NCBI GenBank assembly: GCA_003023745.1
Contig: PXYV01000023.1
Location: 1 to 49,237 of the forward strand
Length of the DNA stretch: 49,237 nt
DNA from: Sulfobacillus acidophilus
GTDB lineage: Bacteria; Bacillota; Sulfobacillia; Sulfobacillales; Sulfobacillaceae
Direction of reading: 5' to 3'
This document shows, piece by piece, positions 8,167 through 17,406 of the stretch. How positions within the stretch are numbered: position 1 is the first letter of the stretch; each line of letters starts with the position of its first letter. The notes under the pieces were generated by a model that searched no databases, was not told the DNA's origin, and saw nothing but the letters and a program-made list of their open reading frames with translations. Position numbers and translations under genes: made by a program.

Positions 8167-8613
8167 GCCCTTAATGCCCTGACGTATATTCTCAAAGACT
8201 TGCTCCGCGATCTTTTTGACCTGGCTGTCGACGAGTCGAAATCCCAAAGTGGCCAACGACCCGCTCATCGTAACCTCAGCATCCCAATTAAGTTGCGTCT
8301 TATCCCCTTCATCAAAAACGGGGGACAGGCGGACAACACCTGTCAGTTGTAGAACATTGCCCATTCCCGTACCGGAAATAGTCCACAATGCTTGATGGGG
8401 CACGCTGTCTGGAACAATCTCGGCGGTCATGTTCATGACGCCGTGAACGGGCCCCACTGCAACGTGAACCTTGGCCTTGACCTGGGATGAGCCATCGACC
8501 GCATACTCCACCACATCAGGCATGGCTTCGCCTAAAACACGAGGATTCAATACGTAATCCCATACTAGCGGCAGTGGCGCATCCACCACCAGCGACCCGG
8601 AATACTTTTTCAT
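8149..8613 (-). CDS. CoxG-family SRPBCC protein
   Basis: A 154-residue START/SRPBCC-fold protein of the CO dehydrogenase subunit G (CoxG) family. Visible features are the N-terminal strand with APLPLVWDYVLNP (about 11-23), the GEAMPDV-type loop, and the amphipathic C-terminal helix beginning near SQVKKIAEQVF. In CO-oxidising bacteria CoxG helps the molybdenum hydroxylase associate with the membrane or binds quinone, but no cox or xanthine dehydrogenase-type gene is seen here. The ATG at 8613 is chosen because AAGGGGGCAGGAC lies just before it; an ATG nine codons upstream lacks a site. It is an orphan and may handle a hydrophobic ligand. Confidence 0.8.
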   Translation of the reverse strand: MKKYSGSLVVDAPLPLVWDYVLNPRVLGEAMPDVVEYAVDGSSQVKAKVHVAVGPVHGVMNMTAEIVPDSVPHQALWTISGTGMGNVLQLTGVVRLSPVFDEGDKTQLNWDAEVTMSGSLATLGFRLVDSQVKKIAEQVFENIRQGIKGKSGAL

Positions 8614-8640
8614 GTCCTGCCCCCTTGGTATCGGCCCCAT

Positions 8641-9389
8641 GGATCAATTGAATTCACGGCTAAATCTGGCACCTTTTAGCCGACCCCCCACCATTTCAAT
8701 GTATGCCGCAAGATATCCGGATGCCTCACGAACGAAAGCCTGAGTGGGTCGAATTGAAAGCCCTCTTGACATGTAAAACAAGATGCATTCTTCAATCACA
8801 TCCTTACGCCCGGTTCGCGGAAAATATCCTAAATCAATCGGGGGGCCAGCGCGGACTGTTCAGGAACAGGCCGCACGCCCACAACAACACCATCAATGCC
8901 TGGAATATCGCGGAAGAAGATAGGCATGACCTTAAGAAAACTGGCACAGCAGCAGAGATTTGTATGCCAAAGCAACTGGGATACGGCAACAAGAATTTAT
9001 GAGTGCCCTCAACAAGTCCGGGTCCTAAATGAGTTTAAAGACCGTCAAAATCTGCCTTAGCCGTCTATCACTGGCACACTGTGTCAATCCCAAAATGGGG
9101 AACGACACGACCTTTCCAACCGCAAAGAGAACGCTACGTGCATCAAAGAATCCCTGCCTGTCACGCCCAGTTCGGCGATACAAACACAGCGGGGCCATTG
9201 ACCTGGTCCACGGCCACAGGAAACGCTCGGGTTGCCGTGCCCGGCTCCGCGATCAAGCAAGCCACCGCCAAAAACGCGTTAAGAGAGAGTCCCCGCACCG
9301 AGGAGCGTAGCCCCCTGGAGGGCCAAGCACCCCGCGACACCAATCGTCTTAGGGCGCTTTCTAGAACCACAACTCATTGCGATGCCCGG
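8641..9389 (-). pseudogene. Probable decayed gene of unknown family
   Basis: No intact gene fits this 750-bp gap. On the minus strand, stretches of natural-looking protein appear in shifting frames: about 9375-9270 (GVAGCLALQGATLLGAG), then, one frame over, about 9275-9160 (AFLAVACLIAEPG and on), then about 9150-9030 (FFDARSVLFAVGKVV), about 8940-8850 (VMPIFFRDIPGIDGVVVGV) and about 8855-8660 (KDVIEECILFYMSRG). Stops and frame changes separate them. The hydrophobic parts suggest a membrane protein or permease, but I cannot name the family. It lies between the MFS and CoxG genes on the same strand. Confidence 0.35.
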
Positions 9390-10592
9390 CTAACCCTGCG
9401 ATCTTGGACGTGAAACATTGCGTGTCGAGGCGAGGAGCACCACCATCGCCGCCAACGCAACCATCGTCGCATAACTGTACGCATCAACCGGCGTGAAATG
9501 ATACAGCAATCCCATGATGAGGTTGGCTAAAAAAAGGCCGATGCTGCGCGATGCGCTCAGCGAGCCCATGCCTTTGCCCGACACCGCTTGTGGAGTAAAT
9601 CGGGCAATTAGCGTTGGCTCTAATGTCTCGATCGCCCCTAAGGCAAATCCTAAAATGGCAATAGGCACGTAATAGGTTAATAATCCCCCATGAAGGGCGT
9701 AAGACAGGGCCAGGCCTAGCGATCCAACCGCTGCCAACAGGTAGCCGATGCCCGCCAATTCCTTACTCGTTCCTTTCACCCGACGCCCCAGCCAAAATCC
9801 TGTCAACGCCGACACGCCGAGAAAAATCACGTATGATAAGACGCCCCACACACTGCTGCCAGAACTTTGTGCTACGGTCAAAATAGGAAAACCCATGCTG
9901 TACGAGCTAAACCCGTACAAGGCTGCGGCAATTAAGACCCCTCGAACCATTCGCTTATCCTTGGGCGTTTTCTGAGCATCTTCCAAAGTGGGCGCCTTCG
10001 GCAAAAACTGCTTTGGCCGCACAAGCACCAACATCCCCGTAGACACCAAGAGCGGAATAATCGTTAGAAGAAATATCCAGCGAAAGGCGACGTGATATGC
10101 TAACAAGGTCAGCAAACCCAATCCCGCCAATACCCCGCCGCCCACATCCAGCGCATGTAAGAACCCGAACGCACGGGGGCGGTTGGGGGGAATCACACTG
10201 CGGGTGAGCATCACGCGGCGCGATGGGCTCCGGAGATTTCGCGGCAGCCATCCCATGACAAACAATGTGATCGCTTCCCAAGGCACGGCCACCAGTCCTG
10301 CCAACGACAAAATTGGAATCAGGATGTTCCCAAAAATCGCCACCCGACGATGGTCGGTCCTGTCACCCAACCGCCCGCCGACATACGCCACCAGTGCGCC
10401 AGGTCCGTAACTAAACGCCATGGCCACGCCATACGCCCAGACCGGCGCCTTCAATGTCACAACCAGAAAAATCGGGAATCCAGCTAACACCGCTTGATAA
10501 CCAAAATCCGCAAAAAACGCTGATAAAGCGATTTTCCAGACATTCGCAGTTCTCCAAGACCCTTTCGCTACCTGTTCTCCTAAATCGTTCAT
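9390..10592 (-). CDS. MFS transporter
   Basis: A 400-residue major facilitator protein with about 12 hydrophobic helices in two halves separated by a basic central loop (about 210-225). The loop between helices 2 and 3 carries GGRLGDRTDHRRV (about 77-89), the classic MFS motif A, and a related GFWLGRRVKG loop lies in the second half. The ATG is preceded by GGAGGGGAAGGA. A drug or metabolite exporter is likely, but the substrate cannot be read from sequence. It is transcribed alone, with an inverted repeat just upstream. Confidence 0.85.
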   Translation of the reverse strand: MNDLGEQVAKGSWRTANVWKIALSAFFADFGYQAVLAGFPIFLVVTLKAPVWAYGVAMAFSYGPGALVAYVGGRLGDRTDHRRVAIFGNILIPILSLAGLVAVPWEAITLFVMGWLPRNLRSPSRRVMLTRSVIPPNRPRAFGFLHALDVGGGVLAGLGLLTLLAYHVAFRWIFLLTIIPLLVSTGMLVLVRPKQFLPKAPTLEDAQKTPKDKRMVRGVLIAAALYGFSSYSMGFPILTVAQSSGSSVWGVLSYVIFLGVSALTGFWLGRRVKGTSKELAGIGYLLAAVGSLGLALSYALHGGLLTYYVPIAILGFALGAIETLEPTLIARFTPQAVSGKGMGSLSASRSIGLFLANLIMGLLYHFTPVDAYSYATMVALAAMVVLLASTRNVSRPRSQG

Positions 10593-10615
10593 TCCTTCCC
10601 CTCCTGCAGCATCCC

Positions 10616-10644
10616 TGCCGCAGGTCCTCAGCCCGCCTGCGGCA
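10616..10644. promoter_or_regulatory. 9-bp perfect inverted repeat upstream of the MFS gene
   Basis: TGCCGCAGG (10616-10624) and CCTGCGGCA (10636-10644) are separated by 11 bp and lie 24 bp before the MFS start codon. The spacing from arm centre to arm centre is about 20 bp, two helical turns, as for a dimeric repressor. It could equally form a leader hairpin or be an outward-facing terminator. Confidence 0.4.
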
Positions 10645-10812
10645 TTTCTGTCAGCGCCTTATCCCCACGCCCCATTCCGTGCTCTTCTTCCTCCGATTCA
10701 ATCGTTTTGACAGCATACCATCATCGATTCATTCCCTTCAGCCCATAAAGTCCATGACGAGATAGGCAACCGAACCTGGCGTGGTTCTTCGACCGGCAGC
10801 AAACCATGCGAT

Positions 10813-12681
10813 TTATGCGGGACGTAACAATCCGTTCTCAATGACCGATAGCCAGGGGGAGGGCTGCCCTTCGTGTCCCTGCAACGAAAATAGGTCAACC
10901 AGGTGCCTTGAGCGCGTCATCGAGGTATACAGGGCACGCGCGGCCGCGGGCGTATTTGGATAATGGCTAGTGTTAACATCCACTATCAAGACCGCATCAA
11001 ATTCCAATCCGCGCACCATATCCAGCGTCGTCAGAACCACACCCCCTCGATACCCGTCATTGCCGTGCAGCACTTGGAAATCCAGCCCATACTGAGCCAT
11101 TTTCTGCGCCCAATCATCGATACGAGTTGTATGCGGCACCAAAATAGCGATTGCCACAATCCCCTCAGCAAGCGCTGCCTGAATTCGGGCATGCACAACC
11201 CGCGCCATTTCTTCGAAGGTTGAGGTTTGGGTGATTGTCACCTGTCCTGCATGAACATGCCAGGGCACGCTCTCGCTGGGCTTAGACTGTGGGTACAAGG
11301 CCAAGCGCAAGCGTTCAGCCGCCTGGTGAATTTTTGGCGGCACTCGGTAGCTGCGCGATAGCCAGAGATGCACCACGTGGTTGGGGTGCATGCCGAGCGC
11401 CTCTTGCATCATTGACCATCCGTCGCCGATTTGATGATTGCCTTGCTGCATCAAATCACCCGCTAAGATCCAAGAAGTGCCCGGAGCAAGCCATTGGCGA
11501 AGGGCCTCATACGCTAGGACAGGAATCGCTTGGGCCTCGTCGACGATGACCCAATCCGGCTCTGGTTGGGGACGCGTTCGTCGTAACCAGGCGCCAAGCC
11601 ATAAGAGCGCGGCCACATCGTGCAGTCCGAATCTGGACCCGACCGTTTGGCCAAGACGAGACGCCGCCTCACGATAGATGCGCTCGGCACTGACTTGCGG
11701 ATTTTTTGTCCGCACCGTCTCAAAGGCCGCCGTCCATTGCATCCGGGTACACAAAGACTCCGGTACAATCCCTACCATATCGTCATCCCAAGAAAAGCTG
11801 GGCCACATGAAGGCTGCTAGGTCAACCAGGCTCCACGCGTTGGCACGCGCTTTCTCCAGACCTAGCCGAGGCAAAACCGGGCGGACGTAGTCCCTTAACG
11901 TCACCGTCGGCGTCACGTAGATGCCACGACTATCGGGCGGTGCTGCGACCGCGATGCGGTGCGCGGCAACCACGGTTTTGCCCGTCCCCGCCGGTCCATC
12001 CAGAATAATCAGTCGCAGCGACGGATCGTGGTTGGCAATTACGGCGTTTTGCTCTGCATCCAGCACGTCGGCTAGGATGTCTAAGGCCGGCGAGGCCGAT
12101 TGACTCAAGCGTCTGCGCACCCGGTCCTCAAAAATGGCACCATAGCGCGGGGCTACACGCACCACCTGTCCTGCCTGGACTTCGATGTCTTCCACGCTGC
12201 AGTCCAAGACTCTAACCGCAGGATTGGCACCGGTGCGGTCCAACCAGTCCAAAAATTTGCGGTCTTGCAATGTTAGATTCAACACGCGTTGGGACGGGTT
12301 TCGCACCAAGTCGGCCAACGGCGCTAAATGGCTGATATCCAACATCTCCCCGCCGGACAAGACGGGAAAAGCCTCCGAACGGTGGTATCGATGCACCCGC
12401 AAGTCGACCTCAAACGGCTGGCCATCGGCATCCTGCATCTGGCCCCGAATGCGCGCAAAATAAGGGTCCCGCCTTGCAAACATCTCCTCTAACTGCCCAT
12501 AGCCCCGCTCCACAATCTCGGCATGCTGCCAGGAAGACTCGTCACCAACCTGTAAGGCTCTCTTATAAGCACGATTGGCGGCGATGCGTCGCCGTGGCAG
12601 TTCGCCTTCAGCCCATTGTGCCCAAGAATCCAAGATAACTTGTTCGTCCATCCAATCCGATGGTTCATCTCGATGGCGCAT
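10813..12681 (-). CDS. HelD-like superfamily 1 helicase
   Basis: A 622-residue UvrD/Rep-type ATPase resembling HelD. The N-terminal region (about 1-80) is charged and helical. Around 75-150 comes the HelD-type segment with RRDPYFARI and FEVDLRVHRYHRSEAFP. Walker A GPAGTGKT is at about 236-243, motif II VDEAQAIP near 376, a motif III-like AGDLMQQGNHQI near 405, and the C-terminal motifs TTLDMVRGLEFDAVLIVD and YTSMTRSRH near 550-605. HelD proteins release stalled RNA polymerase from DNA. The ATG at 12681 is chosen because AAGGAGGG lies before it. It is somewhat shorter than Bacillus HelD, and class membership is not certain. Confidence 0.82.
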   Translation of the reverse strand: MRHRDEPSDWMDEQVILDSWAQWAEGELPRRRIAANRAYKRALQVGDESSWQHAEIVERGYGQLEEMFARRDPYFARIRGQMQDADGQPFEVDLRVHRYHRSEAFPVLSGGEMLDISHLAPLADLVRNPSQRVLNLTLQDRKFLDWLDRTGANPAVRVLDCSVEDIEVQAGQVVRVAPRYGAIFEDRVRRRLSQSASPALDILADVLDAEQNAVIANHDPSLRLIILDGPAGTGKTVVAAHRIAVAAPPDSRGIYVTPTVTLRDYVRPVLPRLGLEKARANAWSLVDLAAFMWPSFSWDDDMVGIVPESLCTRMQWTAAFETVRTKNPQVSAERIYREAASRLGQTVGSRFGLHDVAALLWLGAWLRRTRPQPEPDWVIVDEAQAIPVLAYEALRQWLAPGTSWILAGDLMQQGNHQIGDGWSMMQEALGMHPNHVVHLWLSRSYRVPPKIHQAAERLRLALYPQSKPSESVPWHVHAGQVTITQTSTFEEMARVVHARIQAALAEGIVAIAILVPHTTRIDDWAQKMAQYGLDFQVLHGNDGYRGGVVLTTLDMVRGLEFDAVLIVDVNTSHYPNTPAAARALYTSMTRSRHLVDLFSLQGHEGQPSPWLSVIENGLLRPA

Positions 12682-13028
12682 GCCACGCCCTCCTTGGAAA
12701 CTGACTCGCAAACACGCAGGCCCTGGGATCTCCAGATAAAGCTAGGTACAGTGGATCAATTGTCGGGGAGAAGCTCCCGCCTCAAGGCGCGCATCCAGCA
12801 GGTTTCGTGTGACAGCAGCACCCGGTTTAGTGCACATCCCTACCCGCGTTACGTCGCACGATGCGACCGAGTGTATACGCAATGCCAGTACGCTTCCGGC
12901 ACGGCGATGTTAAAGACATTTTGGACCCGCATGAAAACAAACGGGGGGCCACCAATATTTTGCCATACCTCTGGAGCATGGACTATGGCACGACTCATAT
13001 GTTAGCGTTCTCAGGCAAAAATCGATGA
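12682..13028. other. Intergenic region between helD and the tRNA
   Basis: About 350 bp with no convincing gene. One 49-codon plus-strand frame (about 12880-13029) starts with ATG but has no ribosome binding site, so it is not called. The region carries the helD leader at its left edge and runs into the tRNA promoter at its right edge. Confidence 0.4.
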
Positions 13029-13058
13029 TTGTCGCTGCCTCATCACCTGTGGTACAAT
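13029..13058 (+). promoter_or_regulatory. Promoter of tRNA-Thr
   Basis: TTGTCG (-35, 13029-13034) and TACAAT (-10, 13053-13058) are separated by 18 bp. The predicted start near 13065 lies about 18 bp before the mature tRNA 5' end. Confidence 0.65.
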
Positions 13059-13082
13059 AAGTAGCTGGACGGAACACAGTAC

Positions 13083-13158
13083 GCTGGCGTAGCTCAATTG
13101 GCAGAGCAGCGGTTTTGTAAACCGCAGGTTGCGGGTTCGAGTCCCATCGCCAGCTCCA
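13083..13158 (+). tRNA. tRNA-Thr (anticodon UGU)
   Basis: A complete cloverleaf. The acceptor stem GCTGGCG pairs with CGCCAGC, the D arm is AGCTCAATTGGCAGAGC-like, and the anticodon stem GCGGT/ACCGC encloses TTTGTAA, giving anticodon TGT (Thr). The T arm is GCGGG TTCGAGT CCCAT-like, the discriminator base is T (13155), and CCA is encoded (13156-13158). A terminator-like hairpin follows about 80 bp downstream. Confidence 0.95.
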
Positions 13159-13235
13159 TAAACATTTTAAGAATTCGAAGATCTGCCGTCCCTCAACGCT
13201 GTGTGCATTGCTCGAGTGGCTTCGAACTCAGTCCA

Positions 13236-13265
13236 CCTCCAAGAATTCTTGCGGAGGCGCTTTTT
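13236..13265 (+). terminator. Terminator-like hairpin after tRNA-Thr
   Basis: CCTCC (13236-13240) and GGAGG (13253-13257) enclose the palindrome AAGAATTCTT, and CGCTTTTT follows. It would end the tRNA transcript just before the marR promoter. Confidence 0.55.
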
Positions 13266-13276
13266 ATTTAACTCCC

Positions 13277-13305
13277 TTGACTTCCGACGTTTGGCCCACT
13301 ATTAT
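13277..13305 (+). promoter_or_regulatory. Strong sigma-A-type promoter of marR, predicted leaderless
   Basis: TTGACT (-35, 13277-13282), a 17-bp spacer, and TATTAT (-10, 13300-13305). The best ATG of the MarR gene begins at 13313, seven to eight bases after the -10 box, where transcription should start. No Shine-Dalgarno sequence is present, so the mRNA is predicted to be leaderless or nearly so. Confidence 0.7.
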
Positions 13306-13312
13306 CGGTAGT

Positions 13313-13813
13313 ATGACCAAAAATTTAGGAATACCTACAGATTTTTCGAACGAACATCTCAGTGTAGATGAGGCGCTCAGTCGCTTGCTAAGTATTCAAG
13401 CCCGAACGTTTGCGTTGTTCGTTGAACGCCGGGCAGAGCGTCAAGATGGCAGTCCCACACGCATGCAGCGGTTTGTTTTGCGTACCGTCGCAGAACGGGG
13501 ACCTGTAACCGTCACGCAGCTAGCTGACACCCTTAGTGTCTCTGCCCCGACTGCCAGTCAACTGGTGAACACACTCGTCGAACGAGGGTGGCTCAATGTC
13601 GAACTGTCCACGCGTGATCGGCGCCGCCACGACGTCCATATTACCCCGGCGGGAAAACAATTGTTAGCTGAGCAATCGCGAAAGCGTCTAAACAGCATAC
13701 AAAAAATTTTAGAGCAATTGACTCCAGAAGAACGCACGCAACTGGTCTGCATGTTGGACCGAGTCGTCACCCTCTGGCAGTCTTCTGAAGGGAGTTCCGA
13801 GAATGGCCGTTGA
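13313..13813 (+). CDS. MarR-family transcriptional regulator
   Basis: A 166-residue winged-helix protein. The order is an N-terminal dimer helix, MQRFVLRTVAERGPVTVTQLA, a recognition helix with SAPTASQLVNTLVERGWL (about 79-96), the wing STRDRRRHDVHITPAG (about 102-117), and a C-terminal dimer helix. The ATG at 13313 is chosen because it gives the usual family length and lies just after a near-consensus promoter. It is the first gene of a regulator-ABC ATPase-permease operon, overlapping the ATPase by 11 bp, and probably represses its own operon in response to an effector. It lacks a visible ribosome binding site. Confidence 0.85.
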   Translation: MTKNLGIPTDFSNEHLSVDEALSRLLSIQARTFALFVERRAERQDGSPTRMQRFVLRTVAERGPVTVTQLADTLSVSAPTASQLVNTLVERGWLNVELSTRDRRRHDVHITPAGKQLLAEQSRKRLNSIQKILEQLTPEERTQLVCMLDRVVTLWQSSEGSSENGR

Positions 13814-14558
13814 ACGCATCGAAGATGCACCTCAAATTGAATTAAAGGACATTGCACGCAGCTACGGCGAAGGCGAAGCAACTGTCCACGCACTACGCGG
13901 CGTCAGTCTAACCATTCGTGCCGGTGAAATGGTGGCTCTAATGGGCCCGTCCGGAAGTGGCAAATCCAGCCTCATGAACATTCTTGGTTTATTTGACCGA
14001 GCTACCAGTGGAACATATACGTTAAACGGCCAAGATATGACGCGCTTGAACAGCCGGCAACAGGCTTTGATGCGCGGGCGCAAAATCGCCTTTGTATTTC
14101 AAGGCATTCACCTTTTGCCTCGACTCAACGCACTATCCAATGTCGAGCTGCCCATGCAGTATGCACGAATTCCCAGTGCCCGCCGCCGTGAGGCAGCCTT
14201 GCGCGCCTTGCAGTTACTGGGTGTCGAGCCGTTGCAAAAACGCTATCCCAGCCAGATGTCCGGTGGGCAAGCGCAACGTGTCGCCATTGCCCGTGCCATC
14301 GCTCCCGACCCAGATGTGCTGTTAGCGGACGAGCCTACGGGTGCATTGGATCGCAAGTCGGGCGAACTGGTTTTGGGTGCCTTTCAGGCGCTTCATGATC
14401 AAACGGGAGTGACCGTCATCATCGTGACCCACGATCCCTTTGTCGCTCAACACGCGGAACGCATCATTTCGCTCGAAGACGGCCAAATTGTCGACGACCA
14501 GTTGGTCGCCAACCGCCTCATGGTTTCACAGCCGCTCTCGTCAGGAGGTCATGCATGA
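13803..14558 (+). CDS. ABC transporter ATPase (MacB/LolD type)
   Basis: A 251-residue nucleotide-binding subunit. Walker A is GPSGSGKSS (about 49-57), the Q-loop is [12 protein letters not shown], the signature is [16 protein letters not shown] (about 154-169), Walker B is [12 protein letters not shown] (about 175-186), and the switch is IIVTHD. The GPSGSGKSS and [10 protein letters not shown] forms are characteristic of the MacB/LolD subclass, which drives mechanotransmission rather than substrate transport through a channel. The gene overlaps marR and, by 4 bp, the permease gene downstream. The likely role is export of, or defence against, a peptide, antibiotic or lipid-like compound. Confidence 0.9.
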   Translation: MAVERIEDAPQIELKDIARSYGEGEATVHALRGVSLTIRAGEMVALMGPSGSGKSSLMNILGLFDRATSGTYTLNGQDMTRLNSRQQALMRGRKIAFVFQGIHLLPRLNALSNVELPMQYARIPSARRREAALRALQLLGVEPLQKRYPSQMSGGQAQRVAIARAIAPDPDVLLADEPTGALDRKSGELVLGAFQALHDQTGVTVIIVTHDPFVAQHAERIISLEDGQIVDDQLVANRLMVSQPLSSGGHA

Positions 14559-15748
14559 ATACGTTTGCTATTGCCTGGGATTCGATTTGGCACCATCGCA
14601 CCCGCAGTTTTCTTACCGCTTTAGGTGTGATTATCGGTGTTTTCGCCGTTGTGACTCTGACGTCGCTCGGGCACGGCGTGAAAACCTACGTTAACCAAAA
14701 GTTTGCTAATATCGGCGCCAACCTTATCACGGTCGTCCCGTCACTTCCCTCGACCCACTCGAGCAAACATGGCTTTGGCGGCCATGGAACCGTGTCGTTT
14801 ACCAGCGTGCCGAGCACACTCACCTTAGCCAACGTCCGTGCTCTTAATCATAGCCATCACCCCGTGTTGCAAGCCGCAGCCGGCGTCATTACCGTGCCCG
14901 ATCTGCTCACCCGGGGAAGCACCACCTCCACCGCATTCATCATGGGCGTCTCTACGCCCTATTTCGGCATGCAAAATCTTAAAGCAGCTCATGGCACCGT
15001 GTCAGGCAGCGGCATCGTGCTCGGCTCCGCCGTCAGTCAGGACTTATTTGGCAAGCGATCGGCCATCGGCCAGACAGTCACAGTCGGAGGAAAGCCGTTT
15101 CTTGTGACCGGGGTTCTGGCTTCAGCCCAGGGCGCTCCGGGATTTCATCCCAACGACTCCGCCTACCTGCCGCTTCAAAAGGCGCTCACGGTTTCCGGCC
15201 AAAAAGACGTATCGGAAATTATTCTAGCGGCCTCAACCGCGCAAAATGTCCCGAAAGCTGTCACTGTCGCGAATAATATTCTCGCCAAGAGCCACCCTAG
15301 CCACAATTATAAAATTGTCACATCGCAAGAAATTCTTACGACCGTCACCACCACCACGTCCGTCATTACTGACTTTTTAGCCGGTATTGCGGGGATATCC
15401 CTTTTGGTAGGCGGAATCGGCATTATGAACATCATGCTCGTAACCGTCAGCGAACGATTCCGCGAAATTGGCATTCGCAAAGCGCTAGGCGCGCGCGACG
15501 GCGATATTCTCATCCAATTCCTGTCCGAATCCGTCCTGCTTGCCGTCATCGGAGGCCTGATAGGGACGGCTTTTTCAGGGTTAGCGACCCACATTGTAGG
15601 AAAGGCGATCGGCATTCCTGCCGGTCTGACCCTCGATGCCGTCATCACGGCTCTCATATTTTCCGTCGGGGTCGGCGCCGTCTTTGGGGTGTTGCCCGCC
15701 ATGCGAGCGGCTCGCCTCATGCCTGCCGATGCTCTCAGAACCGAATGA
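14555..15748 (+). CDS. MacB/FtsX-type ABC permease
   Basis: A 397-residue permease with the MacB topology: one N-terminal helix (RSFLTALGVIIGVFAVVTL, about 17-35), an extracytoplasmic MacB core domain of about 220 residues rich in Ser/Thr, then three C-terminal helices from about 270. The cytoplasmic coupling segment VSERFREIGIRKALGARDGDIL (read as two parts, about 298-319) is the family hallmark. It is coupled by a 4-bp overlap to the ATPase gene. No periplasmic adaptor is present, as expected for a single-membrane cell. Substrate unknown. Confidence 0.9.
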   Translation: MNTFAIAWDSIWHHRTRSFLTALGVIIGVFAVVTLTSLGHGVKTYVNQKFANIGANLITVVPSLPSTHSSKHGFGGHGTVSFTSVPSTLTLANVRALNHSHHPVLQAAAGVITVPDLLTRGSTTSTAFIMGVSTPYFGMQNLKAAHGTVSGSGIVLGSAVSQDLFGKRSAIGQTVTVGGKPFLVTGVLASAQGAPGFHPNDSAYLPLQKALTVSGQKDVSEIILAASTAQNVPKAVTVANNILAKSHPSHNYKIVTSQEILTTVTTTTSVITDFLAGIAGISLLVGGIGIMNIMLVTVSERFREIGIRKALGARDGDILIQFLSESVLLAVIGGLIGTAFSGLATHIVGKAIGIPAGLTLDAVITALIFSVGVGAVFGVLPAMRAARLMPADALRTE

Positions 15749-16230
15749 GATCCTGTTAACATTGGGGCGGCCCCGACTCCATCCACCATATGAGTCGGAC
15801 CCCCGCGCTTTCGGGGACAAATAGCTCCGGCGCCATCACCTCGACAATATCGCAAGACGCCTTGGTCGTGATGGCTAAGAAGAGGGCTCGTTACAACGCA
15901 TTCTTCTGCGCGTCATCCGGCGCAGCGCCCGTTTAGACTTTCTTAACGCTCTGTTTTTGGTATTCTATAGACGTGTTGAAAGCCTGCGGAGTGGCTGGGC
16001 ATGTCTGGAGCGCAGAAATCGCGCCCGTCTTTACAACATCTTGCGTACAGAGTAAGATTGGGCAAAATCTTGTCATTCGTGACCTTGATTCCGCATCTCG
16101 CTATGACTTATGGCAAAACCTAGCCTCACCCCTACAACACCGCGTAGAGCCGAAGGCCGCATAGCGCTAATATTGTTAGACTCAAAGCCACTACTGGGTG
16201 AACAGCCCAAACTTGAAAGGAGGATCCCAA
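15749..16230. other. Intergenic region before the MBL-fold gene
   Basis: About 480 bp without a supported gene. A possible promoter is TTAACG (15943-15948), a 17-bp spacer, and TATAGA (15966-15971), pointing toward the MBL-fold gene and leaving a leader of about 250 nt. I see no riboswitch that I can name. A 63-codon frame after it has no ribosome binding site. Confidence 0.35.
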
Positions 16231-17199
16231 ATGCGCGTAGCCGATCGCGTGGTCGTCCACGTGCTGGTAGACAATACGACCGACTTTCTCTCCCGCACTG
16301 TCCCGCACGTTGATTCGGAATTAAAGGTGCTTGGGAATGCCGGAATCCAAAGACTTGATGGCCAGGACTTATGTTCCGCCCATCACGGAATATCACTTCT
16401 CGTGACGGTAGACGCTGGAAACAGGCAAAGAACAATCCTCTTCGATGCCGGTCCGGACGGGTACGCCATCCGCCGCAACGGACCACTCATGGGCGTCAAA
16501 TTCGGCGAAATCGAGGCTTTGGTCCTCTCTCACGGCCATTTTGACCATAGCCAAGGCTTCCCCGACGCCATCCAATTGATTCGGAACGAGCAAAACCAGC
16601 AATCACTGCCTTTTTACGTTCATCCGGGCGCGTTTGTGCGGCGCGGTTTTCGCCTGCCGAATGGTAGCGTATTGCCATATCAGGAGGTCCCTTCGGCCGA
16701 GACATTAGCTCAGCTGGGTGTGGACGTGAGGGCTGAATCGACGCCCCGGGAAGTGCTGGACGGTTTTGCGTATTTGAGCGGCGAAGTCCCTCGCACGTCT
16801 GGATTCGAACGTGGAATGCTCAACCACGTCACCGAAACAGCACCAGGCACTTGGGCCGACGACCCATGGATCATGGACGACCAATTCATGGTCACTCATG
16901 TGCGCAATAAAGGCCTGATCATATTTACGGGATGTGGGCATGCCGGTGTTGTCAACATACTCGCCGAAACGCGGCGAGCGTTCCCAAACGAGCCAATCTT
17001 TGGCCTGATTGGAGGATTTCACCTCACGTTTCCCAACGAGGACCTCATCCCTCAAACAGTAGACGCTCTGCGCGACTTTGGATTGTCAGCCATCGCGCCT
17101 GGCCATTGCACAGGCTGGCGCGCGGTGCATGCCCTTTTGGCGTCGTTTGGTGAAAACATCGTACAACCTTTGGCTGTCGGAAGCCGACACGTGTTTTAA
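16231..17199 (+). CDS. Metallo-beta-lactamase-fold hydrolase (MptA/DHPS-like family)
   Basis: A 322-residue MBL-fold protein. The metal motif is LSHGHFDHSQG (about 92-102), and further ligands lie in GCGHAGVVN (about 233), GGFH (about 260) and APGHCTGW (about 288-295). This pattern, with a C-terminal GHCTGW, is that of the archaeal-type methanopterin-biosynthesis-like MBL family often annotated as 7,8-dihydropterin-6-yl-methyl aminobenzene-phosphate synthase. In bacteria the true substrate is usually unknown. The ATG at 16231 is fixed by GAAAGGAGGATCCCAA. It is a single gene, about 200 bp before moxR. Confidence 0.82.
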   Translation: MRVADRVVVHVLVDNTTDFLSRTVPHVDSELKVLGNAGIQRLDGQDLCSAHHGISLLVTVDAGNRQRTILFDAGPDGYAIRRNGPLMGVKFGEIEALVLSHGHFDHSQGFPDAIQLIRNEQNQQSLPFYVHPGAFVRRGFRLPNGSVLPYQEVPSAETLAQLGVDVRAESTPREVLDGFAYLSGEVPRTSGFERGMLNHVTETAPGTWADDPWIMDDQFMVTHVRNKGLIIFTGCGHAGVVNILAETRRAFPNEPIFGLIGGFHLTFPNEDLIPQTVDALRDFGLSAIAPGHCTGWRAVHALLASFGENIVQPLAVGSRHVF

Positions 17200-17406
17200 G
17201 GCCTAGCGACCTCCCGCGATGAGGGATTTTCTGCATCGAGGCGTGATCATTGCAGGACCGGAGACGGCTGGATTAGTGTCTACGCGGCCCTTGGGCAGCA
17301 CTCTATGTGGCAAAGCCGTTCTTTGTGGAAATATGTCGGCCGCATGTGCAACACAAGCCTGTGAGCCGTGGGTAGGTGTCATAGCTGACAGTAACGAGGG
17401 ATGAGC

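Noticed and set aside
12880..13029. 49-codon plus-strand frame beginning MPVRFRHGDV between helD and tRNA-Thr
   Set aside because: No ribosome binding site, no recognisable family, and it ends at the tRNA promoter.
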